A stretch of DNA of 64,000 nt, taken from Rheinheimera pleomorphica. Lineage in GTDB: Bacteria; Pseudomonadota; Gammaproteobacteria; Enterobacterales; Alteromonadaceae. Below, in pieces: positions 18,082 to 27,266 of the stretch. The DNA is taken from assembly GCF_011634895.1 (NCBI RefSeq), contig NZ_SIRR01000031.1, positions 124,001 to 188,000 on the forward strand, read 5' to 3'. The position numbers and the translations under genes were made by a program. A model generated the notes under the pieces. The model did no database searches, was not told the DNA's origin, and saw only the letters and a list, made by a program, of their open reading frames with translations. How positions within the stretch are numbered: the first letter of the stretch is position 1; each line of letters opens with the position of its first letter.

Positions 18082-20103
18082 TTATGGTTTAGTGTATTTA
18101 TCCAGCCACTGAAACACTTCGTTGTACCAGCGCACACGGTTATCTTTATTTAAGATCCAGTGGTTTTCATCCGGGAAAATCACTAAGCGCGAATCAATAC
18201 CCTTACGCTGTAGGTTAGTAAAGGCACCTAACCCTTGCGCATAAGGCACGCGGTAATCTTTTAAGCCGTGAATAACCAGCATTGGCGTTTGCCATTTGTC
18301 GGCGTGTGCGGCCGGGTTAAATTTCTGATAGTCAGAGTCGGCGTTCCAAGCCGGGCCGCCTAAATCAAACTCCGGAAACCACAGCTCTTCGGTGCTGCCG
18401 TAAAAGCTTGGCATATCGTATAAACCGGCATGGTTAACCAGACACTTAAAGCCGGTTGGCCAGTTGCCGGCAATCCAGTTCATCATATAACCACCGTACG
18501 ACGCCCCCAGTGCACAGGCACGATTGCCGTCTATCCAGGGCTGGGCTTTTACGATGTACTCAAAGCCTTTTTTCAAATCTTCCAGCGGCTTACCGCCCCA
18601 GTCTCGGCTAATTGAATCGGTGAAGGCCTGACCATAACCGGTAGAACCATGAAAATCGACCATCACCACTGCATAACCCTGAGCGGCATACATCTGCGCA
18701 TTCCAGCGCTCGTTAAACATATTGCCGAAACTGCCTTGCGGGCCGCCGTGCACTAAAAATGCCATCGGGTATTTTTTCTTGGCATCAAAGTTCCACGGTT
18801 TTACCAGATAACCGTAAACAGTGTCATCATTGGCGCCTTTAAAGCTAAATTGCTCATAGTCACCAAATTGTACTGCTTTACGCCAGTCGGCGTTAATGTC
18901 GGTCAGCTGGGTTAAATTGCTGCCATCCAGGTTTAACTGAAACACTTCAGCTGGCATGTCCAGCTTGTGGTTGGTAAACACCAGTTTATCGCTGGCCACA
19001 TTCAGCGCGCCGGCGGTGCCATCGCCAAACACTTTGCGCACATCGCCAAAGCCAGTGTTAATGGCATAAATGCTGTACTGGCCAACATCCTGCGTGGTAA
19101 CAAACACAGTGCGGTTATCCGGGCCAAATTTGTAATCGCTTACTGAGCGGTCAAACTCGGGCGCCAGCTCTTTTTTCTGCCCGGTCACCATATCCAGCAA
19201 CATCAGGCTGAATTTATCCGCTTCGGCCTGTGGTTTGCTCATGGCTTTATACGCCATAAAGCGGCCATCACTGGAGAACGACGGCTGTGCATCCCAGGCC
19301 GGGTTTGCCGCGGTTAAATTCTGCTTTTCACCGCCAGTTACCGGCACCATAAAGATGTCGTAATTGGTATGCCAGGCCTGGTCGCTGGCCGGGATCTTAG
19401 CGCTGAACACCAACCGCGCGTTATCTGGCGTAAAGGCCACTTCCTTCATACCGGCAATATTGGTGTTCCACTCACTCATCAGGTTGGTAGCATCTTTTAC
19501 CGGCCCCTGCCCCAGCGCAGCGACATGCAAATGACTGCGATACGGCGTTAACCAGTGATCCCAGTGGCGTACCATTAGCTGGTCATAGGCCATAGCGGTG
19601 TCTTTTTTCGCTGCATCGGCCGCTTTGGCGTCCAGTGTACATTGCAGGTTCTGACAACCGGGTTTTACCGCTAACGCCAGCGCAATGTGTTTGCCGTCGT
19701 CTGATACTTTAAAGCCCTCTACCGGCAGCGGTAAATCGGTAACCTGCAGCGCTTCGCCACCATAAAGCGGTAATTGCCACACCTGGTTCGAGCCACTGCG
19801 ATTAGCCACAAAATAAATGCTCTGGCCATCATGGCCCCACTGCAGCTGGCTTTCACGTCCTTCGCTCTGGGTTAAACGGGTCACTTTGTTTAAGTTGGAT
19901 AAATCCATCAGATACAAGTCAGACGAGCTATCAGCCGGGCTAAAACCGGCGTTAGTCTGGCCATAGGCAACAAAGCGGCCATCGGGTGATAACACCACAT
20001 CATGCAGTTTATTAAAACGGTTTAAATGCTCTACCGTTAATGGGCCCTGAGCCATGGCGCAACCTGATGACAGCAGCGCCAGAGTTAATAAAGTCTTTTT
20101 CAT
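18082..20103 (-). CDS. S9-family prolyl oligopeptidase (secreted)
   Basis: This 673-residue serine peptidase has a Sec signal peptide (MKKTLLTLALLSSGCAMAQG, cleavage about residue 18), a WD40/TolB-like beta-propeller (about 25-400) and a C-terminal alpha/beta-hydrolase domain. The nucleophile motif is GASYGGYM. The Asp/His partners are probably in HGLKDYRVP and DENHWIL. This is the dipeptidyl or acylaminoacyl peptidase type found in many Alteromonadales. It should cleave short peptides in the periplasm. A second, larger S9 enzyme is encoded at 45.1 kb. Confidence 0.92.
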   Translation of the reverse strand: MKKTLLTLALLSSGCAMAQGPLTVEHLNRFNKLHDVVLSPDGRFVAYGQTNAGFSPADSSSDLYLMDLSNLNKVTRLTQSEGRESQLQWGHDGQSIYFVANRSGSNQVWQLPLYGGEALQVTDLPLPVEGFKVSDDGKHIALALAVKPGCQNLQCTLDAKAADAAKKDTAMAYDQLMVRHWDHWLTPYRSHLHVAALGQGPVKDATNLMSEWNTNIAGMKEVAFTPDNARLVFSAKIPASDQAWHTNYDIFMVPVTGGEKQNLTAANPAWDAQPSFSSDGRFMAYKAMSKPQAEADKFSLMLLDMVTGQKKELAPEFDRSVSDYKFGPDNRTVFVTTQDVGQYSIYAINTGFGDVRKVFGDGTAGALNVASDKLVFTNHKLDMPAEVFQLNLDGSNLTQLTDINADWRKAVQFGDYEQFSFKGANDDTVYGYLVKPWNFDAKKKYPMAFLVHGGPQGSFGNMFNERWNAQMYAAQGYAVVMVDFHGSTGYGQAFTDSISRDWGGKPLEDLKKGFEYIVKAQPWIDGNRACALGASYGGYMMNWIAGNWPTGFKCLVNHAGLYDMPSFYGSTEELWFPEFDLGGPAWNADSDYQKFNPAAHADKWQTPMLVIHGLKDYRVPYAQGLGAFTNLQRKGIDSRLVIFPDENHWILNKDNRVRWYNEVFQWLDKYTKP

Positions 20104-20135
20104 GCGTATCCCTTGGATTTTTTTGTTATAGGCTG

Positions 20136-20167
20136 AAAAAAATAAGGCTGCAGCAATGCTACAGCCT
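20136..20167 (-). terminator. Intrinsic terminator after fumarase
   Basis: On the minus strand, the stem AGGCTGTAGC/GCTGCAGCCT (one mismatch) is followed by TTATTTTTTT. It starts ten bases past the fumarase stop. This separates fumarase from the downstream peptidase gene. Confidence 0.88.
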
Positions 20168-20176
20168 GAGTAAGGA

Positions 20177-21706
20177 TTAGGCTTTTAACGCTGCATCCAG
20201 ATCTTCAATTTTGGCTTTCCAGATAGCCGGCCCTTGCTGGTGCACATTATTACCATTTGAGTCTACCGCTACGGTAACCGGCATATCCTGCACCTCAAAC
20301 TCGTAAATGGCTTCCATACCTAAATCGGCAAAGGCCACTACGCGGGCTTTCTTAATGGCTTTGGAGACTAAATAGGCCGCGCCACCTACCGCCATTAAAT
20401 ACACCGCTTTGTGCTGCTTGATACTGGCCACGGTTTTATCACCGCGTTCAGACTTACCAATCATGCCCAGTAAGCCGGTTTGTGACAGCATCATATCGGT
20501 AAATTTATCCATCCGCGTTGCCGTTGTCGGGCCGGCAGGGCCTACCACTTCATCACCCACCGCATCCACCGGGCCTACGTAGTAAATAAAGCGGTTTTTA
20601 AAGTCGACGCCATCGGGCAGTGCTTCACCTTTATTTAGCATGTCAGCAATGCGTTTATGCGCGGCATCGCGGCCGGTTAGCATCTTGCCGGATAACAGCA
20701 CGGTTTCACCGGCCTGCCAGGTCTGAACTTCCTCTGGTGTTACCGTATCTAAATTGACCCGGCGCACATTAGCACCCAGCTCCCAGGTTACCTGTGGCCA
20801 GTCTTCCAGTTTTGGCGGCTGAATATCAGCAGCGCCGCTGCCATCTAAATGAAAATGCACATGGCGCGTGGCGGCGCAGTTGGGGATCATCACCACCGGT
20901 AAACTGGCAGCATGGGTTGGCACGCTGTTAATTTTCACATCCACTACGGTGGTTAAACCGCCTAAGCCCTGGGCACCGATACCCAGTTTGTTGACTTTTT
21001 CATACAGCTCTAAACGCAGCTTTTCATCAGCCGTTTCTGCGCCTTTGGCAATCAGTTCCTGAATATCCACCGGCTCCATCAGGGCTTCTTTGGCCAGCAC
21101 CGCGGCTTTTTCGGCCGTGCCGCCAATACCGATGCCTAACATGCCTGGCGGACACCAGCCTGCGCCCATTTTCGGTAAGGTTTCCAGCACCCAATCGACA
21201 ATAGAGTCAGACGGGTTAAGCATTACCATCTTGGTTTTATTTTCTGAGCCGCCACCTTTGGCAGCAATCATCACTTCAACATGATGGCCCGGCACTAAAT
21301 CGATATGCACCACTGAGGGCGTATTGTCTTTGGTATTTTTACGCGCGCCGGCAGGGTCAGCCACGATAGAGGCACGCAGCGGGTTATCCGGGTTTAAGTA
21401 AGCACGACGGGTACCTTCGTCCACCATCTGCTGCACCGTCATATCGGTTTTATCCCATTTCACATCCATCCCAATTTTAACAAAGCAGGTCACAATACCG
21501 GTGTCCTGACAAATGGGCCTGTGGCCTTCGGCCGACATGCGCGAGTTTATTAAAATTTGCGCGATGGCATCTTTAGCCGCCTGGTTTTGCTCTTTGTGGT
21601 AGGCCACTTCCAGTGCTTTGATAAAATCCAGCGGATGATAATAAGAGATGTACTGCAGCGCATCTTCGATGCTGTCGATAAAGTCTTGCTGGCGAATAAC
21701 CGTCAT
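20177..21706 (-). CDS. fumA: Class I fumarate hydratase
   Basis: This iron-sulfur fumarase interconverts fumarate and malate in the TCA cycle. The 509 residues carry the fused alpha and beta parts of the class I enzyme. The N-terminal part contains ICQDTG and the cysteines expected to hold the [4Fe-4S] cluster (ICQDTG, IPNCAATRH and related sites). The C-terminal part contains GPAGPTTATRMD and KSERG. The start at 21706 has AGGACAGGT upstream. Class I enzymes are oxygen- and superoxide-sensitive. The gene is monocistronic, with its own terminator. The choice between FumA and FumB is arbitrary here. Confidence 0.95.
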   Translation of the reverse strand: MTVIRQQDFIDSIEDALQYISYYHPLDFIKALEVAYHKEQNQAAKDAIAQILINSRMSAEGHRPICQDTGIVTCFVKIGMDVKWDKTDMTVQQMVDEGTRRAYLNPDNPLRASIVADPAGARKNTKDNTPSVVHIDLVPGHHVEVMIAAKGGGSENKTKMVMLNPSDSIVDWVLETLPKMGAGWCPPGMLGIGIGGTAEKAAVLAKEALMEPVDIQELIAKGAETADEKLRLELYEKVNKLGIGAQGLGGLTTVVDVKINSVPTHAASLPVVMIPNCAATRHVHFHLDGSGAADIQPPKLEDWPQVTWELGANVRRVNLDTVTPEEVQTWQAGETVLLSGKMLTGRDAAHKRIADMLNKGEALPDGVDFKNRFIYYVGPVDAVGDEVVGPAGPTTATRMDKFTDMMLSQTGLLGMIGKSERGDKTVASIKQHKAVYLMAVGGAAYLVSKAIKKARVVAFADLGMEAIYEFEVQDMPVTVAVDSNGNNVHQQGPAIWKAKIEDLDAALKA

Positions 21707-21806
21707 GTTTTACCTGTCCTCTGACGCCTGTGGCAGCGCCATGTTTAACTATTAGTGTCGGTGCTGGTATGATAGCGCGCATCAGAAACAGCGGCTAGCC
21801 CCATTC

Positions 21807-23201
21807 ATGCAGCAGTACCTTATTCCAGCGGAAATTTATGGCGATACGCCGGACAATTTACTCAGTTACTTCAGTTATTTTGCCGCGCAGCCCTGGGCGA
21901 TGTTACTTGACTCGGCCGCACCGCAGCATGTTAACAGTCGCTATGACATCTTAGTGGCCGAGCCTGTGGCCACGCTTGTCGCTGAGCATGGCCGCTGCCT
22001 ATTAACCGACGAACATGGCGCCCACTCTTATGCTGAAGACCCTTTTACCGTGCTTAACTGCGCGTTAAAGCGCTACTTTCCTGTAGCGGTTGACAGCGCC
22101 CTGCCCTTTATTGGTGGCGCTCTGGGTTACTTTGGCTATGACTTGGGCCGCTATATTGAAACCTTACCGGCAACAGCAAGCGCCGATATTCAGCTGCCTG
22201 ATATGGCGGTAGGCCTTTACCCCTGGGCGCTGATATTAGATAAGCAACTTAGGCAGTTATGGTACGTCGATTATCGGGGTAAGGCCGAACAAGGCTGGCA
22301 AAAACTGCACAGCCGCTTGCAGCAAAAAGCGCCGCTTAGCGCAGCGTTCAGCCTAAGCTCGCCCTGGCAGGCCAATATGGATAAAAGTAGTTATGTCGAG
22401 CGGTTTAACCAGGTGCAGCAGTATTTGCTAAGCGGAGATTGCTATCAGATAAACCTGACGCAGCGCTTCTCAGCACAGTATCAGGGCGATGAGTGGCAGG
22501 CCTATTTACAGCTGCGTGATAAAAACGCCGCGCCCTTTTCCGCCTTTATCCGCCTGCCGCAAGGTGCGGTGCTGAGTATCTCACCCGAGCGCTTTTTGCA
22601 GCTGCATGGCGGCAAGGTAGAAACCAAACCGATAAAAGGCACAAGGCCGCGCGGCATCTGCCCGATGACAGACGAGGTGGAAGCCGATAACCTGCGCCAT
22701 TCAGAAAAAGATCGCGCTGAAAATGTGATGATTGTCGATTTACTGCGTAACGATTTAGGCAAAGTGTGCCTGCCAGGCACCGTTGCCGTGCCGCAGCTAT
22801 TCGCCATTGAAAGCTTTCCGGCCGTGCATCATCTGGTCAGCACGGTAACCGGCACTCTGGCACCTGAGTACAGCGCATGCGATTTATTACGCGGTGCCTT
22901 CCCGGGTGGCTCGATTACCGGCGCCCCCAAAGTTAGAGCGATGCAGATTATTGAACAGTTAGAGCCGCAGCGGCGCTCAGTGTACTGCGGCGCTATTGGC
23001 TATATAAACAGCAGCGGTGATATGGATACCAATATTGCCATCCGCACCCTGATTTGCAGCGACGGTCACATTCACTGCCAGGCCGGCGGCGGCATCGTCG
23101 CCGACTCCGATGCCGACAGTGAATATCAGGAAACCTTAGATAAGGTAAATAAAATTTTGCCGGTGCTGGCCAGGCTGGAGCCTGAACATGCTGGCCGGTG
23201 A
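21807..23201 (+). CDS. pabB: Aminodeoxychorismate synthase component I
   Basis: PabB aminates chorismate to 4-amino-4-deoxychorismate, using ammonia from PabA, in folate synthesis. The 464 residues have the N-terminal anthranilate synthase I-like region and the C-terminal chorismate-binding domain. Landmarks are SGDCYQINLTQRF, PIKGTRPRG (the lysine typical of PabB, where TrpE has Ala), DLLRNDLGKVC, GSITGAPK and AGGGIVADSD. The stop overlaps the start of the next gene by 14 bases, so they are translationally coupled. No strong ribosome site precedes the ATG at 21807. Confidence 0.95.
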   Translation: MQQYLIPAEIYGDTPDNLLSYFSYFAAQPWAMLLDSAAPQHVNSRYDILVAEPVATLVAEHGRCLLTDEHGAHSYAEDPFTVLNCALKRYFPVAVDSALPFIGGALGYFGYDLGRYIETLPATASADIQLPDMAVGLYPWALILDKQLRQLWYVDYRGKAEQGWQKLHSRLQQKAPLSAAFSLSSPWQANMDKSSYVERFNQVQQYLLSGDCYQINLTQRFSAQYQGDEWQAYLQLRDKNAAPFSAFIRLPQGAVLSISPERFLQLHGGKVETKPIKGTRPRGICPMTDEVEADNLRHSEKDRAENVMIVDLLRNDLGKVCLPGTVAVPQLFAIESFPAVHHLVSTVTGTLAPEYSACDLLRGAFPGGSITGAPKVRAMQIIEQLEPQRRSVYCGAIGYINSSGDMDTNIAIRTLICSDGHIHCQAGGGIVADSDADSEYQETLDKVNKILPVLARLEPEHAGR

Positions 23202-23748
23202 GTTTCGTCAGCGTTTTATTCTGCAAACAGCCGCCAAAGCCGGCGCCATAGCGGCCACGGATAAACACCAGGCGGCGGTACTGGTACCGGTAATTGTTTA
23301 CGGCGATAAACTACAGGTGTTGTTTACCCAGCGCGCGCTGCATTTACGCCATCATCCGGGGCAAATCAGTTTTCCCGGCGGGCGCATAGAGCCTGGCGAG
23401 CCAAGCCATACTGCGGCGCTGCGCGAAGCGCACGAAGAAATCGGTTTAGCCCCAAATGCAGTAGAATTACTCGGCCGTTTGCCGCTGCAAAGCACCAGCA
23501 CCGGTTTTACCATCCAGCCCTGGGTCGGTTTACTTAAGCCGCAGCGCAGCTGGATTTTGCAAGCCGATGAAGTGGCTGGTATTTTTGAAGTACCACTCAC
23601 GCATTTTTTGCAACAGGAAAACCGTCATCAATTCAGCCTGAGGCTACGCGGTAAAGTGCAGCAGCTACATGCGATGCCATATCAGGATAAGTTTATCTGG
23701 GGGGCAACGGCGGCCATTTTGCATAAATTGTGTTTGCAGCTGGCTTAG
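23188..23748 (+). CDS. nudL: CoA pyrophosphatase (Nudix hydrolase)
   Basis: This Nudix hydrolase of the YeaB/NudL type cleaves coenzyme A or its derivatives to 4'-phosphopantetheine and 3',5'-ADP. The complete Nudix box starts GGRIEPGEPSH and runs to REAHEEIGL (about residues 67-90), preceded by LRHHPGQISFPGG, which is the NuCoA signature. The length of 186 residues is typical. It overlaps pabB by 14 bases, and the same pabB-nudL order is common in gammaproteobacteria. It converges on the ParE-like toxin gene. Confidence 0.92.
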   Translation: MLAGEFRQRFILQTAAKAGAIAATDKHQAAVLVPVIVYGDKLQVLFTQRALHLRHHPGQISFPGGRIEPGEPSHTAALREAHEEIGLAPNAVELLGRLPLQSTSTGFTIQPWVGLLKPQRSWILQADEVAGIFEVPLTHFLQQENRHQFSLRLRGKVQQLHAMPYQDKFIWGATAAILHKLCLQLA

Positions 23749-23751
23749 CTG

Positions 23752-24042
23752 TTAAAGCGGTGCGTTAAAGTAGCCAACCACGTCCATCTGTTGGTGCAGC
23801 ACACCGATAATATCGATTACATTCTGACCTTGCACAAAACTGTAGTAACCCTGCTGGATATCCGTGCGGTGTTTACCTCGTAAAGGGTTTTCAGCCAGCC
23901 AGGCAAAACGTTTTTCAAGTTGTTTTAGATAAATATCGCGTTGCTTCTTGCCCCATAAACTTTCGGTATAGCGCGCGATATTCAGCAAGTCGTCGCGCGC
24001 CCTGCGGGTAACCCGATAGTGCTTTTTTGCCGTTCGGACCAT
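23752..24042 (-). CDS. parE: ParE/RelE-family toxin
   Basis: This 96-residue toxin of the ParE/RelE superfamily has the segments YRVTRRARDDLLNIARYT, LEKRFAWLAENPLRGK, GYYSFVQGQNVIDIIGVLH and a C-terminal MDVVGYF strand. ParE toxins inhibit DNA gyrase. The membership is clear, but the target in this case is inferred. The gene overlaps the antitoxin stop by one base (TAATG), which fits coordinated synthesis. It ends three bases past the convergent Nudix gene. Confidence 0.9.
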   Translation of the reverse strand: MVRTAKKHYRVTRRARDDLLNIARYTESLWGKKQRDIYLKQLEKRFAWLAENPLRGKHRTDIQQGYYSFVQGQNVIDIIGVLHQQMDVVGYFNAPL

Positions 24043-24290
24043 TAAATGTCGCTGTCCAGCTCGTGAATAAGCGCATCCATACTGAAATTTTCGACAAATT
24101 CACCCTTACCGGCTTGCTTTGCGCCTTCAGCTAAATGCCCCCGTAAGGCGTCTAGTTTACTCTTACGCTCTTCCAATGTTCTCAGTGCATCGCGCACCAC
24201 TTCACTGGCCGAGCCATAGCGCCCGCTGGCTATCTCATTCTTGATAAAGGCTTCCCAATGCTCGCCCAAACTCAGGCTGGTAGTTGCCAT
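24042..24290 (-). CDS. parD: ParD-family antitoxin
   Basis: This antitoxin of about 82 residues has an N-terminal ribbon-helix-helix (ATTSLSLGEHWEAFIKNEI, then ASEVVRDALRTLEE) and an acidic, probably disordered C-terminus that binds the toxin. ParD proteins neutralise ParE and bind their own promoter. I chose the ATG at 24290, with GAGGTG upstream. The longer frame to 24353 begins with hydrophobic residues that do not look like the family and crosses the operator candidate. Confidence 0.92.
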   Translation of the reverse strand: MATTSLSLGEHWEAFIKNEIASGRYGSASEVVRDALRTLEERKSKLDALRGHLAEGAKQAGKGEFVENFSMDALIHELDSDI

Positions 24291-24302
24291 AACACACCTC
24301 AG

Positions 24303-24329
24303 ATATTCAAAAATAACAATACTGAATAT
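24303..24329 (-). promoter_or_regulatory. ParD operator candidate
   Basis: The inverted repeat ATATTCA (24303-24309) and TGAATAT (24323-24329), separated by 13 A/T-rich bases, lies 13 bases upstream of the parD start. Its position and symmetry fit binding by a ParD ribbon-helix-helix dimer pair and conditional autoregulation with ParE. Confidence 0.5.
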
Positions 24330-24520
24330 AGTTAAGGTAACACCGCAAAGCAACAGGCTTTAATCGGCCTAAAAGCTTAGTGAATTAATTAATGCCATTA
24401 GCTTTTCCCATTAGTTTTTCTCATCTGTAATAAGCGCTGACCAGTTACCAACTGACTTACAGAACAGCGCTGCTTGGGCTACAATGGTGCAACTTTGATA
24501 ACGACCAAACAGAATTAATT

Positions 24521-25903
24521 ATGATTATCAGCGCTTTTGATATGTTTAGCATCGGCATAGGGCCGTCCAGTTCTCACACTGTTGGCCCGATGCGGGCGGC
24601 GAAAAAGTTTACCGATGACTTAACCGAGCAAAACCTGCTGGAAAAAGTCGCCAGCGTTAAAGTGGAGCTTTATGGCTCGCTGGGCCAAACCGGTATAGGC
24701 CACGGCACCGGTAAAGCCGTGATTTTAGGTTTAGCCGGTTATCTGCCGGAAACAGTTGACCCGGATGCAGTGCCCGGCCTGTTAAAACAAGTTAGTGACG
24801 AGCAGCAAATCCGGTTGGCAAAACTACAACCGGTTAGCTTCCCGCGTGAAGGCGCCATTGTATTTCACCGGCGTAAAACCTTAAAAGAGCACTCCAACGG
24901 CATGGAGTTAATTGCTTATGATAAAGATAAAAATATCGTACTAAGCGATGTCTACTTCTCGATTGGCGGCGGCTTTATTGTTAAAGCCGAAGATTTTGCC
25001 AAAGAAAAAGAAGCCGCCAGTCAGTTTGCTGCCGATAACCCGCCGCCGTTTCCGTTTGAGTCGGGTGCTGAACTGTTAGCGCTGTGCAAAGAGAACGGCC
25101 TGTCGATTGCCGGCTTAATGCTGGAAAACGAGAAAGTATTACGCAGCCCGGCGCAAATCACCGATGAGCTGAACAATATTTGGCTAACGATGCGTGCCTG
25201 TATTGAGCGCGGCATTAAAACCGAAGGCATCTTGCCAGGCGGTTTAAAAGTAAAACGCCGCGCACCGGCACTGTATAAAAAGCTGATGGCGGAAAAAAGC
25301 AGTGATCCTTTGCAGGTGATGGACTGGGTTAACCTGTTTGCGCTGGCGGTAAACGAAGAAAACGCCGCCGGCGGCCGGGTCGTCACCGCCCCGACTAATG
25401 GTGCCGCCGGTATTATTCCGGCGGTGTTAATGTACTACGATAAGTTTATTCAGCCGGTGACACCGGATATCGCCGTGCAGTATTTGCTGACCGCGGCGGC
25501 AATTGGCATTTTATATAAGAAAAACGCGTCTATTTCTGGTGCAGAAGTCGGCTGTCAGGGTGAAGTCGGCGTAGCCTGCTCCATGGCAGCGGCAGCCTTA
25601 ACCGAAATTCTGGGCGGTACGCCATCGCACGTGGAGAACGCAGCGGAAATTGGTATGGAGCATAACCTGGGTTTAACCTGCGATCCGGTGGGTGGTTTAG
25701 TGCAGGTGCCGTGCATTGAGCGCAATGCGATGGGCTCGGTTAAGGCCATCAATGCATCACGGTTGGCGCTGCGCGGTAGCGGCGATCATAAGGTGTCGCT
25801 GGATAAAGTGATTAAAACCATGTGGGATACCGGCAAGGACATGCAGACCAAGTACAAGGAAACCTCGCGTGGTGGTTTAGCCGTGAATATTATCGAGTGT
25901 TAA
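24521..25903 (+). CDS. sdaA: L-serine ammonia-lyase (L-serine dehydratase)
   Basis: This [4Fe-4S] enzyme deaminates L-serine to pyruvate and ammonia. The 460 residues match the single-chain SdaA type. [15 protein letters not shown] is near the N-terminus. The [12 protein letters not shown] and [19 protein letters not shown] segments and the [18 protein letters not shown] stretch carry the cluster cysteines. It is transcribed alone. Serine catabolism by this enzyme feeds central carbon metabolism. A strong bidirectional hairpin separates it from the HiPIP gene. Confidence 0.96.
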   Translation: MIISAFDMFSIGIGPSSSHTVGPMRAAKKFTDDLTEQNLLEKVASVKVELYGSLGQTGIGHGTGKAVILGLAGYLPETVDPDAVPGLLKQVSDEQQIRLAKLQPVSFPREGAIVFHRRKTLKEHSNGMELIAYDKDKNIVLSDVYFSIGGGFIVKAEDFAKEKEAASQFAADNPPPFPFESGAELLALCKENGLSIAGLMLENEKVLRSPAQITDELNNIWLTMRACIERGIKTEGILPGGLKVKRRAPALYKKLMAEKSSDPLQVMDWVNLFALAVNEENAAGGRVVTAPTNGAAGIIPAVLMYYDKFIQPVTPDIAVQYLLTAAAIGILYKKNASISGAEVGCQGEVGVACSMAAAALTEILGGTPSHVENAAEIGMEHNLGLTCDPVGGLVQVPCIERNAMGSVKAINASRLALRGSGDHKVSLDKVIKTMWDTGKDMQTKYKETSRGGLAVNIIEC

Positions 25904-25919
25904 TGCTGCTACCAGCAAA

Positions 25920-25952
25920 CAATCAGGCCCGCTACAGCGGGCCTGATTGTTT
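25920..25952. terminator. Bidirectional terminator between sdaA and HiPIP
   Basis: A perfect 14-bp stem, CAATCAGGCCCGCT/AGCGGGCCTGATTG, has a two-base loop and is followed by TTT on the plus strand. It sits between two convergent genes, sdaA ending at 25903 and the HiPIP gene ending at 25956, so it probably serves both. Confidence 0.85.
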
Positions 25953-25955
25953 CAG

Positions 25956-26246
25956 TTAACCTGGCTTTTTCGCCCAGGCGGCACACCAGCCTTCACTGGC
26001 AACTAATTTGCCGGGGAAGATACCGCAAGGCCGCCAGGCATCACCTTCATTACCCTGCAGTAACATGCAGTTGGCGCAATTTTGCCCTTCTTTGGCCGAT
26101 TTATGCACATATTGCAGTGCCTTGGCCTGCGGGCTCTCTGGGTCTACCTGCTCGGCAGCGAAGGCTTTTAAGCTGATACCGCCCATACTTAAGCCCACCA
26201 CACCGCCGGCGGACAGTTTTAAAAATCGTCTTCTGCTATTGGTCAT
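25956..26246 (-). CDS. High-potential iron-sulfur protein (HiPIP)
   Basis: This small periplasmic electron carrier has 96 residues and a twin-arginine signal peptide (SRRRFLK, then a hydrophobic stretch ending AFA at residue 30). Four cysteines bind one [4Fe-4S] cluster: Cys57, Cys60, Cys74 and Cys88, in the classic HiPIP spacing with NCANC and EGWCAAW. HiPIPs carry electrons to reaction centres in purple bacteria and to terminal oxidases in respiring relatives. Nothing phototrophic is in this window, so a respiratory role is more likely. Tat export implies the cluster is inserted before transport. Confidence 0.95.
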   Translation of the reverse strand: MTNSRRRFLKLSAGGVVGLSMGGISLKAFAAEQVDPESPQAKALQYVHKSAKEGQNCANCMLLQGNEGDAWRPCGIFPGKLVASEGWCAAWAKKPG

Positions 26247-26448
26247 AATATTGCCTCTGCTGTTGTTTATTGTTTTGCTGCACTTGCTGTTTCACTTAGC
26301 GCGAAACACTTTTAGTTATATTGCTGGTTACTGTAGTGAACCGGAATTGGATTAGTCGGGCTTTTTGCCGCAAACACTAAACCAAAGCGCTATTGTCACG
26401 TAACAGTTACAGCCTTTAGCTTAGCAGCCAGTAACAGGAACTTCTTTG

Positions 26449-27186
26449 ATGGAAAACAACATTATTATTACCGGTGCCGCCCAGCGTCTTGGGTTGCACT
26501 GTGCGTTAACCCTGCAGCAAGCCGGTTATCAGGTCATTGCCACCTGGCGCAGCGACAAACCCGGCCTGGCACAACTGCGGGATGCCGGTGTGCAATGTAT
26601 CCAATTGGATGTAACCAATCCGGCCCAACTGGCCGGTTTTATTGCACGGGTTAAACAACAACATCACAGCTTAAGAGCACTTATCCACAATGCGTCTGAC
26701 TGGAAAAAAGATGCGCCGCTAAACGACAGCAGCACAGATGCAGTTATCGCAGATGCAGCGGTATACGATGCTATGCAGGCCGTGCATGCCAGGGCCCCTT
26801 ATTTGCTAAACCGCGCCTTTACGCCTTTATTACAAGCGCAGGATGGCGTAACGGATATTATTCATTTAACCGATTTTGTCGCCAGTGTCGGCAGCAGCAA
26901 GCATATGGCGTATGCCGCCTCCAAAGCGGCACTGGAGAACTTAACCTACAGCTTTGCCCGTGCCTTAGCGCCGAAAGTAAAGGTAAATGCCATAGCACCG
27001 GCGCTACTGATGTTTAATCAGCATGACGATGAGCCATATCGACAAAAAGCGCTGAAAAAGTCCTTGTTGCAATGTGAGCCTGGTGCAGAGGAAATGAGCA
27101 ATACCGTGCAGTATCTGTTAAACAGTCACTATATCACCGGTAAAGTGATAGCGCTGGATGGCGGCCGGCCGTTAAACCTGCCCTAA
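26449..27186 (+). CDS. folM: Dihydromonapterin reductase (FolM-like SDR)
   Basis: This 245-residue short-chain dehydrogenase has the pteridine-reductase type N-terminus TGAAQRLG (about residues 8-15), which binds NADPH, a catalytic YAASKAA motif (about 163-169) and IAPALLMF. FolM reduces dihydromonapterin to the tetrahydro form and has minor dihydrofolate reductase activity (E. coli knowledge). I chose the ATG at 26449, with AGGA nine bases upstream; the codon before it is a TTG. It is transcribed alone. A general SDR function cannot be excluded. Confidence 0.8.
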   Translation: MENNIIITGAAQRLGLHCALTLQQAGYQVIATWRSDKPGLAQLRDAGVQCIQLDVTNPAQLAGFIARVKQQHHSLRALIHNASDWKKDAPLNDSSTDAVIADAAVYDAMQAVHARAPYLLNRAFTPLLQAQDGVTDIIHLTDFVASVGSSKHMAYAASKAALENLTYSFARALAPKVKVNAIAPALLMFNQHDDEPYRQKALKKSLLQCEPGAEEMSNTVQYLLNSHYITGKVIALDGGRPLNLP

Positions 27187-27266
27187 GCGTTGCTAAACCT
27201 AACAGGGTTTAATTTGTCATCTTCGGCTGGCAAAATACTATTCATTAAAAACCATGAAGAACATCT

